Shown here: positions 1 through 7,130 of the stretch, one piece after another
How the letters are laid out: each line of letters begins with the position of its first letter
Numbering within the stretch: position 1 is the first letter of the stretch
From: CAYWNA01 sp964459305
GTDB lineage: Bacteria; Planctomycetota; Planctomycetia; Pirellulales; Pirellulaceae
Assembly: GCA_964459305.1 (NCBI GenBank)
Contig: CAYWNA010000287.1
Coordinates: 1 to 16,307 of the forward strand
Length of the DNA: 16,307 nt
Direction of reading: 5' to 3'
Translations under genes and position numbers: made by a program
The notes under the pieces: model-generated
The model's input: only the letters and a program-made list of their open reading frames with translations
Databases searched by the model: none
Told to the model about the DNA's origin: nothing

Positions 1-1021
1 CAGACCGATGACCGGATCCATCCCGCAAACCACCAAGCACTGCAAAAACTTCTGGACTCCAACCGAGTTTGCTTCGTGTATGGGTCGTGTCGACGACCCA
101 CGGCCGATCGACATACTCCAGCATCCACGGGCGCTCGTATGGTAGGTCACAAGTAATGCAGCCAAACGCGAGTTTCAAGTACAAACCAAATCTTGCCGTC
201 TTCGGCGAAACGTAGCTTGGCTCCGAGCCTGCCGTTCGTTTGTCGATCTGACGGATAACAGAGAAGAGTTGATTGTGCAGTACCGCTCCTTCCTGGCATG
301 CCAGGAACACTTCGTATCGGCCAAGCCTCTCATGGGTGTCGATGCAGCTTCGAACGATCCGCACGACATCGTCACGATGGATGTAAGGGATCCCTGTTTC
401 TCCTCGCCCCACCACCGTGCGACGCAACGGGGAACGACCTGCCCAAAGCCTGATCAGAGAGTAAAGTGGCGGAAGCTCACACCAATCGCTGAAGGCCCCG
501 CCGATTCTCAACACGATCCCCGGCAGACGCTCAGAGGCGTCCAGCACCATATGCTCGCCGATGGATTTTGATTCCGCATACGGAATGTACGCGGCCGCCA
601 CGGTGTTTTCCGTGAGCTTTTCTCCATTCAGTGATGGTTGCATGGCCGCAACGCTACTAGCGAAGATCACGCGACGCACGTCGTTTTCTATCGAAGATTG
701 CAGTACGTTGGCCGTCCCTTGAACATTGGTCTTCTCGTACTCGCGGTGCCAGGCTGTGCCAAAGTGATAGTACGCCGCGAGATGAACCACGAAATCTATT
801 TGGCCGAGAGCCTCCCTCGTGCGAGCAAAAACCGAGGCCAGCGTGGTGGCATCTGCAATGTCCACTTGCCACCACGTGGCGTCCGGCGCGGCATCAACAA
901 GGGCGCGGGGCGGCTTGCGCCGGTCCAGCGCAACGACCTTGTGATCTCGCGAGAGGTCAACCGTTGTTGCTGAACCAAGAAAACCTGCCGCTCCTGTAAT
1001 CAAAACAACTTGGCTGCTCAT
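1..1021 (-). CDS. NAD-dependent epimerase/dehydratase (extended SDR), 3' end cut by window edge
   Basis: About 340 codons read without a stop from an ATG at 1021 to the left edge, so the C-terminus lies outside the window. The N-terminus has the extended-SDR nucleotide-binding motif TGxxGxxG (residues 9-16, ITGAAGFLGS), an acidic residue in the VDIAD segment (Asp54) that would sit near the adenine, the ASS segment with the likely catalytic Ser122/123, and the catalytic YxxxK at Tyr148-Lys152 (YAESK). Proteins of this family interconvert or dehydrate nucleotide sugars, or reduce sterol- or flavonoid-like ketones; the substrate cannot be told here. The Thr-Arg-x-x-Leu-Gly-Trp segment near the end is typical of family C-termini. 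It begins 38 bases after the octahaem cytochrome gene on the same strand, but no convincing Shine-Dalgarno precedes the ATG. It may simply trail the operon rather than serve it. Confidence 0.9.
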   Translation of the reverse strand, partial: MSSQVVLITGAAGFLGSATTVDLSRDHKVVALDRRKPPRALVDAAPDATWWQVDIADATTLASVFARTREALGQIDFVVHLAAYYHFGTAWHREYEKTNVQGTANVLQSSIENDVRRVIFASSVAAMQPSLNGEKLTENTVAAAYIPYAESKSIGEHMVLDASERLPGIVLRIGGAFSDWCELPPLYSLIRLWAGRSPLRRTVVGRGETGIPYIHRDDVVRIVRSCIDTHERLGRYEVFLACQEGAVLHNQLFSVIRQIDKRTAGSEPSYVSPKTARFGLYLKLAFGCITCDLPYERPWMLEYVDRPWVVDTTHTRSKLGWSPEVFAVLGGLRDGSGHRS

Positions 1022-1059
1022 AGGTCGGCCGCTCGGTGGCTGCCTCGTCCCTAACGAAC

Positions 1060-4035
1060 TCACTCATTCGCTTCTTCCAGGCTGACCCAGTATTGGGCTT
1101 CCTTCTCGTCGAAGAACTTCTGGTAACGGACCATCAGTTCCACCTGGTCAGCATCTTTGACCTTAACCTTGTCGTCTGTCAGCACCGTTGCCCGCCAGCG
1201 GCCGTCTACCTCCTGGAAGAACGTGGGCATGACCGTGCCGGGCATGATCTGGTCGGGATCGCGAAGCCAGTGGCGCATCCAGCGCGGCTTGAGCCGCTCG
1301 GCGCCCACGATGTAGCTGGGGGCCTTGGTCTCGGACGTGAAGGTCCGCGGGTCGTCGCTGGTCACGTGGCAGGAGAGGCATTTGCCGACCTGGAACAGGG
1401 TGCGGGCGTCGGCCAACTCGTCCTCGTCCAGCGGCTCCAGTTTCTCGAAGGGGTATGGCGACGGCTGTTTGCTCATCGCGTTCAGGAACCGAACCAGCTT
1501 GCCGATCTCCTCTTCGGAGACCTTGTAAGTAGGCATGCGGATGTCCAGGTACATGCGGGCGCCGTTGCGATGCAATTTGGTTTCGCTCAGCGCCGGGTCA
1601 CGGAGGAATCTGATAAGCCAATCGGCTTGGATCCGCGCGCCGGCTCCGACCAGGCTGGGCGGTGCCATTTCGCGACCTTCACCCTGGTACTGCGGAAGTG
1701 TGAGGATGTGAGGTGTCTCCCCTGGTACGATCTGATGGCATCCGGTGCAGTTGTACTTCAAGGCCACCCACCAACCAGCCTCGATGTCCTTCGCCGGCCC
1801 CGACGGGTTATGGTAGAAAAACTCCGGCAATTGAGAATCGACGGATCCCAGCAGGAGCGTCACCAATGCGCGGCGGTCTTCCGGCCGGTCTTTCAGCCCG
1901 AAATCGGGCATCTTGAGATTCTCGTGCCAGTCGAGCTTCAATTTGCCCTCGTCAAACACTTGCGGATCGGAGAGTTTTCGGTCGAAGAATCCCTTGTGCG
2001 CGTACCAGCCATCCATCTTGGCCTCGTGGGTGAACAGGCCAAAGTCGAGCCGCTCGATGGGCTTGGAACCCTCCTTCGTCAGATCGGTGGCCACGCGGCC
2101 GAAATTCTCCATGCCGGCGATTTCGTGGCAGCCGAAGCAGCCGAAGTGTTTGACCAGATCTCTGCCCTCGTCGAACAAAGACTCGTTGGTGGTGTATTCG
2201 GCCGGTTGATACTCGGCGTCGGTTTCCTGGTCGGTCAGGTAAGTGGCGATGTCGCGCGCTTCCTGATCGGACAGGCGCAGGTCAGGCATGATGGCGCCCT
2301 CGAGCGGATCTTTGATCCAGTCGACCAAGTAATCGTAGTTGGCCTTTTCGGCCAGCCGGCTGAGAGTAGCGGCGAACGTCGACTCGCCGTCAACGCTGTG
2401 GCAGGCCTGGCAGCCGCGCGTTTCGAACGACTCCTTACCTCGCACAGGGTCGCCGCGCTCGTAGTGCGGAATCTGCTTGTCCTCGGCGGCCTGCCAAAGA
2501 AAGGCGGACATCGCCCTGGCTTGATCTTCCGTCAAATCGAAACGCGGCATGCGCGTCGTGGCTCGTAAGTCGCGCGGCCGGAGGAGCCAAAGTGGGATCC
2601 ATTCGGCCTTGAGCTTGGCGCGCACATCCTTCAACCGCGGAGCTGGATTCTTGCGGGCACGCAGAAGGCTTTGCTTGCGGAAAGCAACGTGATCCCAGTC
2701 GGTGTCCAGTTGGGCGAGTTGCTGCTTGATCGCGTCCGGGTCAAGATCGGAGTCGTCGCTGTCGTAGAAGGCGTCCAACTGCCTCATCAGCCGATGGTGC
2801 TGGTTTTCGATGCTCCGCTCTTCCTGGGCCGTGTTTTTCAGGGCCAAAGCCTCGGTATCGTAACCGTCACGCGGATGGCAGCCCCAGCAACCAAGCCGCA
2901 GGAACAGGTACCGCCCACGGTTGACCGCCTCCGCGCCCTCCAGGTACAGCGCGTCTTCGTGGCACTGCACGCAACCGGCCTGCGTGTTTTCCCTGTCGTA
3001 CAATGGCCACAGCCAGTGTTTGTACCGGCCGTGCGCGTGCTCGACCGAAGTCAACGCCCGGCCGTTGCCGCCGTGGCAGGCGGCGCAGCCAAACTCTTCG
3101 GGAGGGTGGATCTTCAACAAATCACCCTCGGCGAGTTCGATCTTGGGATGGCTGGCAAAGGCATTGGCCATAGATTCCGAGATTCCGCCGGAGGCCTTTT
3201 GCATGTCCTCGGCCGTCACCGCGACCGGCGAGCGGATTGCCAGATGGCACACCTCGCAGCGATCCACCAGGCCTGCTTCTTCGACATGGATCTGATGGCT
3301 GGTGATGTCGCACTTGAAACTGTCCAGACCGACGATTTGTCCTTCCACCGTGCTGGGCGTGGGGCCGTCCAGATGCTGGGTCACGTAGGCATTCATGGCC
3401 TTCTTCTTCGCGGCCTCCTTCTGTACCAACTCGCCCAACTGCCGCCGTAGCTCGCTTCTATCATTCCGCACCTGGTCGAAGGCGTCCAGGAGTTGCTGGT
3501 AGTCGTAGGTTTGCCGTGTTTCGGCCCCGTCCGCATCGGACATAGGAACTTCGAAGGGTCCTTGGTGGTACTCGGCCAGATGCGCCCGCAGTGCTTCTTT
3601 GTCCGATGGGCTCGAGACCATTTCGATCTTGTAGATCGTTGCCGCCGTGTAGCTGCGCGCCTCCTTCAGCATCTTGATGATGGCTTCCATCTGACGGGTG
3701 ACGCGAATCAGTTGTTCGTTCAGCGTCTTCCTTTCCGGGGTAACGTCTTCCTGGACGGCAACGTAAGCTGCCTTCAGTTGCCGGTAATCCTCTTGGGCCT
3801 CGATCTCTCCGAGTTTCTTTCGCTGCTGATCAAGCGTCTCTTGCAGGTAATTCTCGTAGGCGGGCACAAAGGCCGCCTGGTAGCGTTTCCAGGGCCGGCG
3901 GCCGAAGAACTCGTCGTACGCAGCCCAGACGGTCGAGAGCACCAGGAGCAAGCTTACGATCGCCAGAGGCCAACTCAATGAGCCCGCGACGATGGGGTCC
4001 TTTACGTCTCTTTCGGCAGCAGTATTGTCGGCCAT
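1060..4035 (-). CDS. Membrane-anchored octahaem cytochrome c with coiled-coil stalk
   Basis: A 991-residue protein with eight CxxCH haem-c sites (first Cys near residues 260, 317, 355, 383, 542, 633, 763 and 886). An N-terminal hydrophobic segment (about 20-40) should anchor it, and a long charged, mostly helical region (about 55-220, rich in Glu, Gln, Lys, Arg) looks like a coiled-coil stalk before the first haem. Haems 4-8 are each followed by a Met-Pro motif (MPRF, MPDL, MPDF, MPTY, MPTF), the usual sixth-ligand position of class I domains, so the C-terminal half looks like five tandem monohaem domains behind a three-haem head. It follows the subunit IV-like gene by 22 bases. By position it takes the place of cytochrome c1/f in a bc-type complex and would pass electrons between the Rieske protein and periplasmic carriers (inference). 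A TTG five codons upstream at 4050 is an alternative start; neither has a strong ribosome site, and I prefer the ATG. Confidence 0.9.
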   Translation of the reverse strand: MADNTAAERDVKDPIVAGSLSWPLAIVSLLLVLSTVWAAYDEFFGRRPWKRYQAAFVPAYENYLQETLDQQRKKLGEIEAQEDYRQLKAAYVAVQEDVTPERKTLNEQLIRVTRQMEAIIKMLKEARSYTAATIYKIEMVSSPSDKEALRAHLAEYHQGPFEVPMSDADGAETRQTYDYQQLLDAFDQVRNDRSELRRQLGELVQKEAAKKKAMNAYVTQHLDGPTPSTVEGQIVGLDSFKCDITSHQIHVEEAGLVDRCEVCHLAIRSPVAVTAEDMQKASGGISESMANAFASHPKIELAEGDLLKIHPPEEFGCAACHGGNGRALTSVEHAHGRYKHWLWPLYDRENTQAGCVQCHEDALYLEGAEAVNRGRYLFLRLGCWGCHPRDGYDTEALALKNTAQEERSIENQHHRLMRQLDAFYDSDDSDLDPDAIKQQLAQLDTDWDHVAFRKQSLLRARKNPAPRLKDVRAKLKAEWIPLWLLRPRDLRATTRMPRFDLTEDQARAMSAFLWQAAEDKQIPHYERGDPVRGKESFETRGCQACHSVDGESTFAATLSRLAEKANYDYLVDWIKDPLEGAIMPDLRLSDQEARDIATYLTDQETDAEYQPAEYTTNESLFDEGRDLVKHFGCFGCHEIAGMENFGRVATDLTKEGSKPIERLDFGLFTHEAKMDGWYAHKGFFDRKLSDPQVFDEGKLKLDWHENLKMPDFGLKDRPEDRRALVTLLLGSVDSQLPEFFYHNPSGPAKDIEAGWWVALKYNCTGCHQIVPGETPHILTLPQYQGEGREMAPPSLVGAGARIQADWLIRFLRDPALSETKLHRNGARMYLDIRMPTYKVSEEEIGKLVRFLNAMSKQPSPYPFEKLEPLDEDELADARTLFQVGKCLSCHVTSDDPRTFTSETKAPSYIVGAERLKPRWMRHWLRDPDQIMPGTVMPTFFQEVDGRWRATVLTDDKVKVKDADQVELMVRYQKFFDEKEAQYWVSLEEANE

Positions 4036-4057
4036 TTCTTCGTTTTCCAACCCGTCT

Positions 4058-4987
4058 TCAAATATTGAACCAAGGCGTCACCCACACGTTCTTAATCCGA
4101 AACGCAAGTCGCAGGATGACCTTCAATGGCACGGCCATCATGGAAATCATGAAAATGTGCATCAGCGCGTATTGAATGAAATTCATGTTGAGATATTCCC
4201 GCGGCTTGAACTTCGTGAACAACTTATGGAACACGAAGCCGAAAACGGCCGCGTACGTGCCCACGACGACCGTACCAAAGATCCCCGCCAAGGGCTGTCC
4301 GGTGATACCGAAAACCTCGTGCAGGTCGCGGTTGATTTCGTGGACCTGGCGGTGGTGGTCCCATGTTTGCCCCGGCCAGAACCACATCCATCCCGGACCG
4401 CGGATGAATACGCCGATGACAATCAGAAGCAGCCACAAGACGAAGAAGCCGAAGAAGAACGTCCACAGCGAGAATTTCCGCTGCTTGTAGGTGTAATAGC
4501 CGTTGCCCAGTGGGTTCACGTCGCAGTAGGGAATAATCACCAAGCCCAGGATAATCATCGTCGGGAAAACGACGCCAGCCAGCCAGGGATCGAAGTAGAC
4601 CAGCAACTCTTGCAGACCCAGAAAGTACCACGGCGCCTTGGCGGGGTTCATCGTGAAGTTCGGATTGGCCGGCTCCTCCAGCGGTGCATCGAGCACGATC
4701 GACCAAACGATCAGGATCACCGTTACGATGAGGGCTACCAGAAACTCGACCTTCAGCAGGGACGGCCACACGTGGACGCGTTTGGGCCACCCTTCTCGGT
4801 AAGGGAAGGCCGTACGATGGTGCGTCTTGGCAAGTTCCGTATCGGACTCTAACTGCCCGATCAAGCGGTCGTTCGCCCGCGCCTGACGCATGCCATACCA
4901 AGCGTAGATCGGTACCAACGCCATCATCAGCAGGATCGGGATATTATCGGGAAGAAGAGCGATTTCCCAGAGTTGATGCCAATCCAT
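4058..4987 (-). CDS. Cytochrome b C-terminal domain / subunit IV-like protein of a bc-type complex
   Basis: A 309-residue protein with about six membrane segments (roughly 14-33, 80-100, 138-155, 172-196, 232-256, 270-293). The segment KAPWYFLGLQELL (117-129) corresponds to the PEWY quinol-site region of cytochrome b / subunit IV, with Ala-Pro in front of Trp-Tyr instead of Pro-Glu, a form I associate with bc complexes of Nitrospirae, anammox bacteria and menaquinone users. It is longer than plant subunit IV (about 160 residues) and has extra C-terminal helices. It should supply the quinol-oxidising site next to the cytochrome b6-type protein encoded upstream at 5457-6341, although 469 bases separate the genes. 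The ATG is preceded directly by TGAGGA, too close for an ideal ribosome site. A seven-codon in-frame mini-ORF (MKPESAE, ATG at 5014) ends three bases before this start. Confidence 0.88.
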   Translation of the reverse strand: MDWHQLWEIALLPDNIPILLMMALVPIYAWYGMRQARANDRLIGQLESDTELAKTHHRTAFPYREGWPKRVHVWPSLLKVEFLVALIVTVILIVWSIVLDAPLEEPANPNFTMNPAKAPWYFLGLQELLVYFDPWLAGVVFPTMIILGLVIIPYCDVNPLGNGYYTYKQRKFSLWTFFFGFFVLWLLLIVIGVFIRGPGWMWFWPGQTWDHHRQVHEINRDLHEVFGITGQPLAGIFGTVVVGTYAAVFGFVFHKLFTKFKPREYLNMNFIQYALMHIFMISMMAVPLKVILRLAFRIKNVWVTPWFNI

Positions 4988-5317
4988 TCCTCATTCCGCA
5001 CTTTCGGGCTTCATGGTTTGAGATTTTCCGTAGCCGTAAGTTGTTAGTTGAACGTCGTTTACTCCTTGCGTGCTAGCGTCCGTGAGCGTTAGAGATTTGA
5101 ACACCCGGCCAGCCTCTTCGTCCAGCCTTCGACTGACATTGACCAGATGGCGTCATCTGATTACCACGTGTTCACGTCAAGACCAGATTCTTGATTCGGG
5201 ACAAGGACGAGCACGTTTCCACAGGAAAATACAGGAGTTTCTTCAACCCTTTGATTTCAACGCAAGCATCCTCCGAAATTCCGAAAACTCGGTATCGAGA
5301 TGTGCGGAATGAGGAAT
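4986..5317. repeat. 16-bp perfect inverted repeat pair bounding a 332-bp segment
   Basis: ATTCCTCATTCCGCAC at 4986-5001 is the exact reverse complement of GTGCGGAATGAGGAAT at 5302-5317. The bounded segment carries no transposase frame. The left arm also covers the start codon context of the subunit IV-like gene, so the arms may instead be a duplicated gene-start fragment. A small non-autonomous mobile element (MITE-like) is possible; no flanking target-site duplication is obvious. Confidence 0.6.
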
Positions 5318-5456
5318 CCATATTTGTCGTTCCCATTTTGTGGGTATATTCGTCCCGTTTAACCCCGAGCCGATAGGCGAGGGCCGTAGCGCATCGAGCC
5401 GCTCACAACAACCGTCGCCTATCGGCTCGGGGTTAAACGATTCACGGATAGCTGGT
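4988..5456. other. 469-base gene-free stretch inside the cytochrome complex genes
   Basis: No convincing gene lies here. It separates the cytochrome b6-type gene from the subunit IV-like gene, which normally adjoin. It holds most of a 16-bp inverted repeat pair (4986-5001 and 5302-5317), a small hairpin CAGATG-GCGT-CATCTG (5144-5159), and a strong 25-bp-arm hairpin (5356-5439). A 49-codon minus-strand frame (5172-5321) starts inside one repeat arm but has no strong ribosome site and no recognisable motif. A promoter for the two downstream genes could lie here; I see no clear -35/-10 pair. Confidence 0.7.
5356..5439. repeat. Perfect 25-bp-arm inverted repeat (planctomycete-type intergenic hairpin)
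   Basis: Arms at 5356-5380 and 5415-5439 are exact reverse complements (core CCCCGAGCCGATAGGCGA), with a 34-base loop at 5381-5414. It lies 17 bases past the stop of the cytochrome b6-type gene. It could act as a bidirectional terminator or 3' RNA-stabilising stem, and it resembles dispersed intergenic repeats I know from Pirellula-like planctomycetes. There is no U-tract immediately after the stem, so a standard intrinsic terminator is not clear. Confidence 0.85.
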
Positions 5457-6341
5457 CTATTTCCTCTTGCGGGACTTCTTGATCTCGGACTCCAACATCA
5501 CCTGAGCAGGGCCGCTGATCCCGCCGTCTTTTCGTACCCGCCAGAAGTGCACGATCATGAAGACCGACGCGACCACCGGCAGCGCAATACAGTGCCAGAT
5601 GTAGGCGCGTAACAGTGCGTTCTCGTCCACGATCGAACCGCCCAGCAGGGCAAATCGCACATCGTTAAACGGCGTCATTCCCAGCTCCGCACCGAATGGT
5701 CCTTCGTGGCCGACCAGGGGCGTGGCGCGGGCCATGTTGGTGCCCACGGTCACTGCCCAAAAACCGAGTTGATCGTCCGGCAGCAGGTATCCTGTGAAGG
5801 AAAGCAGCAGCGTCAGCGTCAATAGCAGCACTCCCACCACCCAGTTGAATTCGCGTGGCTTCTTGTACGATCCGGTCATGAATACCCGGAGCATGTGCAG
5901 CCACACCGTGATAATCATGGCGTGGGCTGCCCAGCGGTGCATGTTGCGGAGCAGATTGCCGAACGGTACGTCGTGCCGCAGGTACAGGATGTCGCGGAAT
6001 GCCTGCACCTTCGACGGATGGAAATAGAACATCAGGTAGATGCCCGTCAGCGTCAGCACGACGAACAGATAGAAGGTGATTCCGCCCATTCCCCAGGTAA
6101 AGCAATACCGCACGGCGTCGCGGGGGAGCCGCGCGGGGTGCAGATGGAGGAATACGTTGGAAAGCACGGCCAGTGCGCGGTTGCGCGGGGTATCGTCCAG
6201 CTTGTGACGGAAAACGGACTTCCAGACCTGCGATTCCTTGGGCTTCTTGAGCAGAGCCGGAGTTTCCTTGGCCTTGTCCAAGACAGACAGACGGTCGTCA
6301 GCAGCTTCGTTGCTGGCCTCATCGGTGCTTGCTCGTGCCAT
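5457..6341 (-). CDS. Cytochrome b6-type di-haem membrane protein
   Basis: A 294-residue protein that aligns by eye with cytochrome b6, the N-terminal half of cytochrome b. About four membrane segments (87-107, 137-156, 168-188, 249-268) follow a soluble N-terminus of about 70 residues that is longer than in plant b6. Two helices carry the haem-b ligands: His135 and His149 (spacing 14) and His250 and His265 (spacing 15), the spacing pattern of b6 rather than bc1 cytochrome b. GGIT (86-89), the Pro-Arg-Glu-Phe-Asn-Trp loop (162-167) and GGISGP after the last helix are family landmarks. It transfers electrons across the membrane between the two quinone sites, with the Rieske protein encoded 46 bases upstream. 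I place the start at the ATG (6341), preceded by AAGGA; a TTG at 6344 is adjacent. The covalent-haem Cys of b6 seems displaced by four residues (Cys80 instead of position 84). Confidence 0.93.
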   Translation of the reverse strand: MARASTDEASNEAADDRLSVLDKAKETPALLKKPKESQVWKSVFRHKLDDTPRNRALAVLSNVFLHLHPARLPRDAVRYCFTWGMGGITFYLFVVLTLTGIYLMFYFHPSKVQAFRDILYLRHDVPFGNLLRNMHRWAAHAMIITVWLHMLRVFMTGSYKKPREFNWVVGVLLLTLTLLLSFTGYLLPDDQLGFWAVTVGTNMARATPLVGHEGPFGAELGMTPFNDVRFALLGGSIVDENALLRAYIWHCIALPVVASVFMIVHFWRVRKDGGISGPAQVMLESEIKKSRKRK

Positions 6342-6387
6342 CAAATCCTTCCCCTATGCATCCCAGACGGTGGCAGCGGGACATCTG

Positions 6388-7002
6388 TCAGGCGGGCAGA
6401 AACGCGCCGGGCACTTTCCATTGGTCCGCCACATAGCGTTTGGCCCGATCCACGACAATGCGGCCCTCTGCGTCCAGTTCCAGGTGGACGCGTTCCAGCG
6501 GTCTGGGTGCGGGACCTTCGAAATTGATCCCCTCCGTGTCGAACCCGCTGCCGTGGCAGGGACACTTGAACTTGTTCTCCGCTTCTTTCCAATCGGGCGT
6601 GCAACCCAGATGCGTGCAGCTTGCGAAGATGACGTAGATGCTGCTGCTATCGCGAACCACCCAGATCCGTTGCGACTGTTGAAACTTGGTGCTCACGCCG
6701 AACGCGAAATCGCTCGGATAGCCGATGACGAACCGCGTCTTGGGCTCGAACAACGCCCGCGGAAAGAAGAAGCGAACCGTGGCCAACAGGCAGGCGGCAA
6801 GGAACCCATACAGAGACGCCCATATGAACCATCGGCGGGCCACTTCGCTCCGGCTCACGCCCGAGGTTCCTCTACCGACAGCCCGCGGCGTGCCGGCGGC
6901 TGGGGCCTTGTCGTCGCTGACGACGTTTTCTTTTTCCTTAGTTGTCACGTCCTTTTCGCTCCTCTTGTCGCTTAGTTGGACAGCGCCCTTTTGGCGCGAC
7001 AT
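6388..7002 (-). CDS. Rieske [2Fe-2S] iron-sulfur protein
   Basis: A 204-residue protein with both Rieske boxes: CTHLGC (Cys129, His131, Cys134) and CPCHGSGF (Cys147, Cys149, His150). Cys129, His131, Cys147 and His150 would hold the cluster, and Cys134 and Cys149 would form the disulfide. A single membrane segment (about 57-80) is preceded by RRWF (56-59), a Tat-like motif as expected for Rieske export. The N-terminal region before the membrane (about 55 residues, rich in Lys, Asp and Glu) is longer than in most bc Rieske proteins. It should accept electrons from quinol at the cytochrome b site and pass them to the octahaem cytochrome c. The ATG at 7002 has no good ribosome site, so a start further in cannot be excluded. 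It heads the bc-type module, with a hairpin just upstream. Confidence 0.95.
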   Translation of the reverse strand: MSRQKGAVQLSDKRSEKDVTTKEKENVVSDDKAPAAGTPRAVGRGTSGVSRSEVARRWFIWASLYGFLAACLLATVRFFFPRALFEPKTRFVIGYPSDFAFGVSTKFQQSQRIWVVRDSSSIYVIFASCTHLGCTPDWKEAENKFKCPCHGSGFDTEGINFEGPAPRPLERVHLELDAEGRIVVDRAKRYVADQWKVPGAFLPA

Positions 7003-7014
7003 CCGTGAACTCTA

Positions 7015-7076
7015 GTAACCCGAAGCGTAAGCGAGGGACCACGTTGGGCGATTTCCTCGCTTACGCTTCGGGCTAC
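7015..7076. repeat. 22-bp-arm intergenic hairpin (planctomycete-type repeat)
   Basis: The left arm 7015-7036 and right arm 7055-7076 are reverse complements with one mismatch (core CCCGAAGCGTAAGCGAGG) around an 18-base loop. It sits in the 128-base gap between the cupredoxin-like lipoprotein gene and the Rieske gene, within the apparent operon. The repeat text is of the kind scattered between genes in Pirellula/Rhodopirellula-like genomes, where it gives rise to spurious frames reading NPKRKRG. It may end or attenuate transcription of the NXR half or protect its 3' end. Confidence 0.85.
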
Positions 7077-7130
7077 GGTGTGACACGAGAGTGGCGCTGT
7101 CGTATTAGCCGTTTTCCGGGTGCCGGACGA

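Noticed and set aside
1036..2568. A 510-codon open frame on the plus strand
   Set aside because: Antisense to the octahaem cytochrome gene, whose CxxCH motifs are real; the plus frame shows no recognisable motif.
5172..5321. A 49-codon minus-strand frame starting MDSSFRTSRYRV in the gene-free stretch
   Set aside because: It has no strong ribosome site or known motif and begins inside a repeat arm; chance or a gene remnant is more likely than a working gene.
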